From the NCBI GenBank assembly GCA_021521415.1, contig JAIQDT010000230.1, positions 62,001 through 126,000 of the forward strand: DNA of 64,000 nucleotides, given 5' to 3'. The notes under the pieces were generated by a model. It made no database searches, had not been told where the DNA came from, and saw only the letters and a program-made list of their open reading frames with translations. Both the position numbers and the translations under genes were made by a program. This DNA comes from Bidens hawaiensis (taxonomy: Eukaryota > Streptophyta > Magnoliopsida > Asterales > Asteraceae). Positions 59,226 through 64,000 of the stretch are shown here, one piece after another (position 1 is the first letter of the stretch; every line of letters begins with the position of its first letter).

Positions 59226-59233
59226 TATATAAA
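59226..59233 (+). promoter_or_regulatory. Probable TATA box of the gypsy-type transposase gene
   Basis: TATATAAA followed by a pyrimidine-rich leader, 135 bases before the ATG at 59361. Confidence 0.6.
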
Positions 59234-59360
59234 GGGGGAGAGGGTCCTTTGTAATCCACACTTTCACTTTTCTCTTCATCTTCAAAACGATTTCCGGCGA
59301 ATACTCACCTTTTCAGTCGAGCATTCTCTTGAAATCGTTCTCTTCTTTCATACCTGCAAG

Positions 59361-62300
59361 ATGTCTTCTGCTCACGATCTTGAGGCTACAGCCCAGGAGG
59401 CTGGGGTGTACGCCGAGTACCTGTCATCCACGTCCGACAAGGATGACAAGAGTACTGCTGGCGAGTGCCAGTGTGCTCTGCCTGTCGATCTATATCAGTA
59501 CATCGTCAGGAAGTTCATGCTCGAGTCTTTCGAGCCTGAGTTTCCTGAACCTCATCAGACGGTGTATGATGCCCCCAGAGGCAAGATCGGGGTATATGCC
59601 GCATTCTTTGTCTATGGGAATCTTAGGTTCCCCTTGACGAAGTTTGTGTACCGTGTTCTGGAGAGGCACGATGTACACCTGACCGAGGTACACCCGATGG
59701 CGATCGCAAAGATTCGCCACTTCGAGTGGGTGTGCCGGATTCTGGGCGTTGAGCCCTTCGTCGACCGCCTGATGACCTTCTACTCTTGGAGGTGCATCCA
59801 GGGGTGGTATACTCTGATAACCCGGATCAAGGGTTTGAAGATTTGCGCAACCGAGCGCAGTCTTCGTTCATGGAAGCGGGAGTTCTTTTATATCTCCGCT
59901 CGCGCCATCCCCCTTGCCATGAAGTTTAAGAATGGGCAAGCACTCCCCAGCCTTCACGCCTCCAACTACCAGGAGGCGGAATGGTTCTCAAAGATTTCCC
60001 GAGTCCAATCTCCGGTTTACCGCTTTGCGGAGTCCGGGATGGTGATGCTCGGGATGAGCCGGGTGTGGAAGGATGCGGAGGCGCAAAAGATCCCGATCGT
60101 CCTTGAATACGGTTTGAACTCTGTCCCTTACGGTATGCTCTGTCTTCTTTGTTTATATAGGTTTGTCTTCTAACTGTTTTTCTTTTATTTCAGAGGGGAA
60201 CGACTTGTAGTCGCTCCTGCATCCGCGGGAGGCTGATAGTCCCGCTCGGATGGGTACTCGTGCTCTAGATGAGAACGAGTTGCCCATCCTTGAACAGACG
60301 GCGGATCGGTTCGTGGAGGTCTACCCGCCAGGCCACGAGATCCTGAGCGCCAGGCGGCCAGGTAAGGCGTTATTCAACCCTCGACCCCTCAATGCTGAAA
60401 CCTCTGCTGGAATTCCTCTAATCTTGTGTTCTGATGAGGAATCCGCAGATGGTCCTCCGTTGGTGCGGAAGAAGAAGGCTGCCAGCGGGAAGGGGAAGGC
60501 GAAGGTGGCCTCCACTGCCGATCCGGTGCCTCGGTCTGATTCAGAGACTGAGAGCGAGGAGGTGGCGGGGAACCCTGGTGATGATAAGACCACTGCTCCG
60601 GAGGCTGCGACGACTGTCACCTCCGGAGAGCCTAGGATGATGACGGTGAGCGGCGTAAAGAGGCCGGCTCCATCGGGTTCGTCCCCGCCTGTCCGCACTT
60701 TTAGGCTCAAGAAAACCCGTTAGTACAAACTTCCTTTATTTTTGACTTCATAGCTTTCCATCATTAATACTTCCTTGTGCAGGCGTGGATGCTACCGCAT
60801 TCCAGGGTGGAGCGGGGAGGAGTACCTCCGGACCCATGACGGTAGGCTTGGTCAGCCTACCTGAGGCGACGACCCAGGCGGCTGCGCCTGCTTCAGTTGG
60901 TTCAGTTGCTCACCCAGTTGAGCCAACTGTTCCACCTGTGATGACATCACCGCCGGCTGTCAGTGCCATATTTACTGAATCTTTCACTGAGCCGGCGGTT
61001 ACTTTTTCTGCGGACTCCGCAGCGGCGACCACGGTTGTGAGTTCACCTCCGTTGGTTTCTACTACCGCGGCGGCCTCCATGCCTCCGACGTCGGCAGCTA
61101 CAGCCGATCCTTCAGGTATGCTTGGGGCTTCTCGCCAACTTCTGCCTCCTTCCCATCTGCCTGTCCTCTTGGATGGATTTCCCTTGGGTTCAGGTGATGG
61201 GTTTGGCGGCTATCGGCCTGTTGTCGACCCTACAGGTGCGTAGGGTTCTTTTGGCCTTTTTTTTATATCATCTTTTCCTAACTGCTTTTTGTTTTTTGCA
61301 GTGTCAGATTCCAATGAAGTGTATGTTCCACGCTGGAACATCCGCCGAGGAACAACCCTTCGCACGCCTGTGGAGTGCGTGGAGTGGGCTCGTCACGCAG
61401 CTCCCAGTGGTGCGTTGGGGGAAGCAATGGCTAGCTACCAGGAGGGTAGGCTAACCAATGAGCTGCGGATTCTCCTGGCCCGGATGTAGCCGCGCGTCGA
61501 GCTGCTTTGTCGTGAAAACGACAAGTTAAAAGCAGCTCGCATCCAAGAAGTAGCTCAGGCGCGGGCTGTCCGGGAGGAGAACAAGAGGCTTACCGCAGTG
61601 GCTGCGGAAAAGGAGAAGGCCTTCAAGGCCCTCGAGGTTGAAGTTCAGGCCCGTCTCGAGGCCCGTTCCAAGGCTGCCCAAGCTGTTAACGAACAGCTTC
61701 GGCTGGCTAAGGAAACTGCACGGAACGCAACTGAGAGGGCCACCAAGGCTGAAGCTGTTGCTGAGCCTCTACGCCTCGAGAATGAGGAACTTAAAGCCAA
61801 ACTAGAGGCGCTCCAACAGGCTCATGATGCCTTGGCGATGGAAGACGCCAAGAAGCTCCAAGAGATCTTGGACCAGAGGGGGGTGCTTGATCATACTGAG
61901 CGGAAGCTAAAGGGCGTTGAAGAGGCTGCGGCTAAAGAAGTGTTGCTTGCCAACCTTAACAAAAGTGAAGCCGAACGCGCCCGTAACCAAGCTCAAGCTG
62001 CCCTCCAGGAGGCTCTGGTTGCCAAGGAATGGCTTCTTCGAGAAGCGTTGTCTCAGGTAAGCTTAGCTTCATAATGTCTTCACGCTTTTCTTTGTAAATA
62101 GAAAAGGTTTTGATACTTGTATATTTTTTTTGTAGGTTGTGCATCGAGTCTTCACGGACACATCATACGACGATGCCATGAGCGCAGCCCTCAACGCTTC
62201 TCATGAGGATGGGGAAAAGGCCGGCTTCCTGTTTGGTCTAGGGTTCGTTGAGAAAGGCATCCCGCCTTCCAACTTCCCTTTGTATGATGTGGATACTGAA

Positions 62301-62471
62301 GCTGTTTATGACCAAGCAGTGAATCAGTATGCCGCCTTCCCGCATCCGGTGGTGGAGAAGGTGAACGAAGTTGCTGCTGCTGATGATGGGCTAGCTATCC
62401 TTAAAGCTTTCCTTGAACCGCCACGCTCTACTGATGGTGCTGGTCCAAGTGGAAGTGGTCCTGAAGCTTGA
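59361..62471 (+). pseudogene. Gypsy-type putative transposase (PF04195-like) protein, 5 exons, two in-frame TAG
   Basis: Exons are 59361-60132, 60194-60718, 60783-61235, 61302-62056 and 62136-62471, with GT/AG borders and one frame of 947 codons. The first exon carries the domain typical of the family (EPHQTVYDAPRGKIGVYAAF, FPLTKFVYRVLERHDVHLTE, FEWVCRILGVEPFVDRLM). It is followed by a low-complexity Ser/Pro/Ala region (exons 2-3) and a long Ala/Glu/Lys coiled coil (61500-62050). A conserved C-terminus (SYDDAMSAALNASHEDGEKA) ends the protein. TAG at 60208-60210 and 61487-61489 are the only breaks, both probably former CAG. Such genes are abundant in composite and other dicot genomes, are linked to retrotransposons, and lack proven function. 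If readthrough or editing does not occur, the product is truncated at about 262 residues. Confidence 0.75.
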
Positions 62472-62680
62472 TCCTGACGATCCCTTCCCACTGTTAGGAT
62501 AGGTTTAGCTTGTATAGATTTATATTCTTGTAGGCGGGTAGTTACCCGGCCATTCTTGTAATGAATATTATGAAATATAAATCTTTGTGCGGGTAAGACC
62601 GCTACTTTCACTGGATGACTTGCTTTATAAACGTTATATGACTTGCTCATGCATACTTTAGTTTAAATTAGCAATTTTCC

Positions 62681-63500
62681 AAGTGTTTAGAATAAGTTAA
62701 CCTTTGAACGTGGTAGATAATAGGTTGAAGTTTTGCTTCCTCCTTCGTGATTGTGCGGGTAGGACCGTCACTTGCACTTAGTAGGATGGCTAAACTTTAC
62801 CTATATCTGACCTGCGTGGAGGTTTTCCTCATCTTTTTAGAAATTTTCTAAGTGTTTAGAATAAGTTAACCTTTGAACGTGGTAGATAATAGGTTGAAGT
62901 TTTGCTTCCTCCTTCGTGATTGTGCGAGTAGGACCGTCACTTGCACTTAGTAGGATGGCTAAACTTTACCTATATCTGACCTGCGTGGAGGTTTTCCTCA
63001 TCTTTTTAGAAATTTTCTAAGTGTTTAGAATAAGTTAACCTTTGAACGTGGTAGATAATAGGTTGAAGTTTTGCTTCCTCTTTCGTGATTGTGCGGGTAG
63101 GACCGTCACTTGCACTTAGTAGGATGGCTAAACTTTACCTACATCTAACCTGCGTGGAGGTTTTCCTCATCCTTCTGTTAGAAATTTTCTAAAGTATTTT
63201 GAATAAGTTAACCGTTCGACGCGCGGTTGTCAATAGGTTCGGTTTCCTCTCATGATTTGTGCGGTTAGGACCGGCACTTTCATTTAGTTGGATGACCAAA
63301 GTTTACCTATGACTGACCTGCGTGAAGGTTTGCCGTTTTTTGGGTTTATGCGGGTTTTGCCGCCTTCCCCACGCTACGACTTTCCACGTAATTATGCGGT
63401 GAAAACCGGCATATCAGTGTTGAGTAAATTAACCGTTCGACGCGCGGTTGTTAATAGGTTAGTGTTCAGTTTCCTCTATCATGATTCGTGCGGTTAGGAC
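62681..63500 (+). repeat. Tandem repeat, 169-base unit, three good copies and decayed ones
   Basis: AAGTGTTTAGAATAAGTTAA starts at 62681, 62850 and 63019, with a fourth diverged copy at about 63192 and a partial one at about 63420. Each unit has GATTGTGCGGGTAGGACCG and CTGACCTGCGTGGAGG. Confidence 0.85.
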
Positions 63501-63642
63501 CAGCACCTTTAACTATTTTAAAACACAAACAATTTTTTTTCATATATGCATTTCAACTACCCCGAAGAAAACTTAGTTATTAAGAGTCAAACGCTTATAT
63601 TAGGGTCAAAAGATATAAGTGAAAAGATCCAATACAATAATG

Positions 63643-63936
63643 CCTTAACGTACAATACGTACGTGAATCCATTTTTTCACGAATCGATCCATGAAATCAC
63701 ATCCAAACATCCCGGAATCGTCAATACATATCCAATCAATCATTGGTTCACCGAAAAAAACAGTCTTGAATGGTTAATCAATCAATTTTTCACGTTTTTT
63801 CACGGGAGACCGTTTTTGAGCGTTTTAGGTTTTTGACTGAGCGATTAAGTTTTTATGAGCGTTTTCTGAGCGTTTTAGATTGTTGCCTTTGTTTTTTTAC
63901 CTTTGAGCGTCTCGCATACCTACCGTACATTAAGGC
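63643..63936. mobile_element. MITE family A, copy 3
   Basis: The left end CCTTAACGTACAATACGTAC and the complement of the right end, CCTTAATGTACGGTAGGTA, form an imperfect inverted repeat. The interior matches 33977-34228 and 43494-43766. Confidence 0.65.
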
Positions 63937-64000
63937 GTTGGCGTACAATAACTGCACCAAAAGATATAAAATGTTATTTGACTTCTAATATTAAACATAT

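Noticed and set aside
60321..60710. 129-codon minus-strand frame opposite the transposase gene exon 2
   Set aside because: Shadow in GC-rich low-complexity coding sequence.

Overview
The window is plant nuclear DNA, most likely from a eudicot of the Asteraceae. The evidence is AT-rich, intron-rich host genes, Ty3/gypsy (chromovirus type) and Ty1/copia (Sirevirus-like) retrotransposons, many small inverted-repeat (MITE) elements, a PIF/Harbinger-type element, and a gene of the 'putative gypsy-type transposase' family (PF04195-like), which is common in composites. The family placement is inference, because no marker gene is present.

Layout. 1-15769 is a minus-strand array of one Ty3/gypsy family: LTR / internal region 1 / shared LTR / internal region 2 / truncated LTR / remnant of a third internal region. 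15770-22629 is a decayed plus-strand copia element inserted into that remnant. Its 5' LTR and primer-binding site are visible, but no 3' LTR was found. 22630-27370 is gene-poor and holds one SINE. 27378-33065 is a cation/H+ exchanger gene of the CHX17-19 type (4 coding exons, 805 aa) with a probable 5'UTR intron that carries a tandem repeat. 33364-38805 is repeat-rich and includes a 1.8-kb PIF/Harbinger-type element with perfect TTA target duplications that encodes only the Myb/trihelix-like protein. 39920-42562 holds two tRNA-Leu(CAA) copies flanking a pseudogene of the cysteine-rich HGGGKRC-repeat (WRKY19-like) family that is split by a minisatellite. 43494-44609 is a cluster of nested MITEs. 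45149-51999 is a 16-exon AAA-ATPase gene (DAA1-like, 814 aa), with MITEs in introns 1 and 9 and a SINE-like sequence in intron 15. 53336-55538 is a convergent reticulon-like (RTNLB) gene on the minus strand (5 exons, 249 aa). 57240-63500 is a second transposon-rich block with tandem repeats around a 5-exon gene of the gypsy-type transposase family that is broken only by two TAG codons. The window ends in a third copy of a MITE family also seen at 33977 and 43494.

Three host genes look functional: the CHX exchanger, the DAA1-like ATPase and the RTNLB. All their splice junctions could be placed on GT/AG sites in the right phase and their lengths match their families. The host genes do not form a pathway. 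The common theme of the rest is transposon decay. Premature stops in several unrelated elements are C-to-T changes (CAA/CAG/CGA to TAA/TAG/TGA), and three of them are visible directly by comparing the two gypsy copies. No CRISPR array, operon or clearly new multi-gene system was found. The most distinctive structures are the G-box/TCGCG palindrome array in the gypsy LTR, the decayed exon-1 copies inside the RTNLB intron, the paired hairpins upstream of the ATPase, and the three-copy MITE family.
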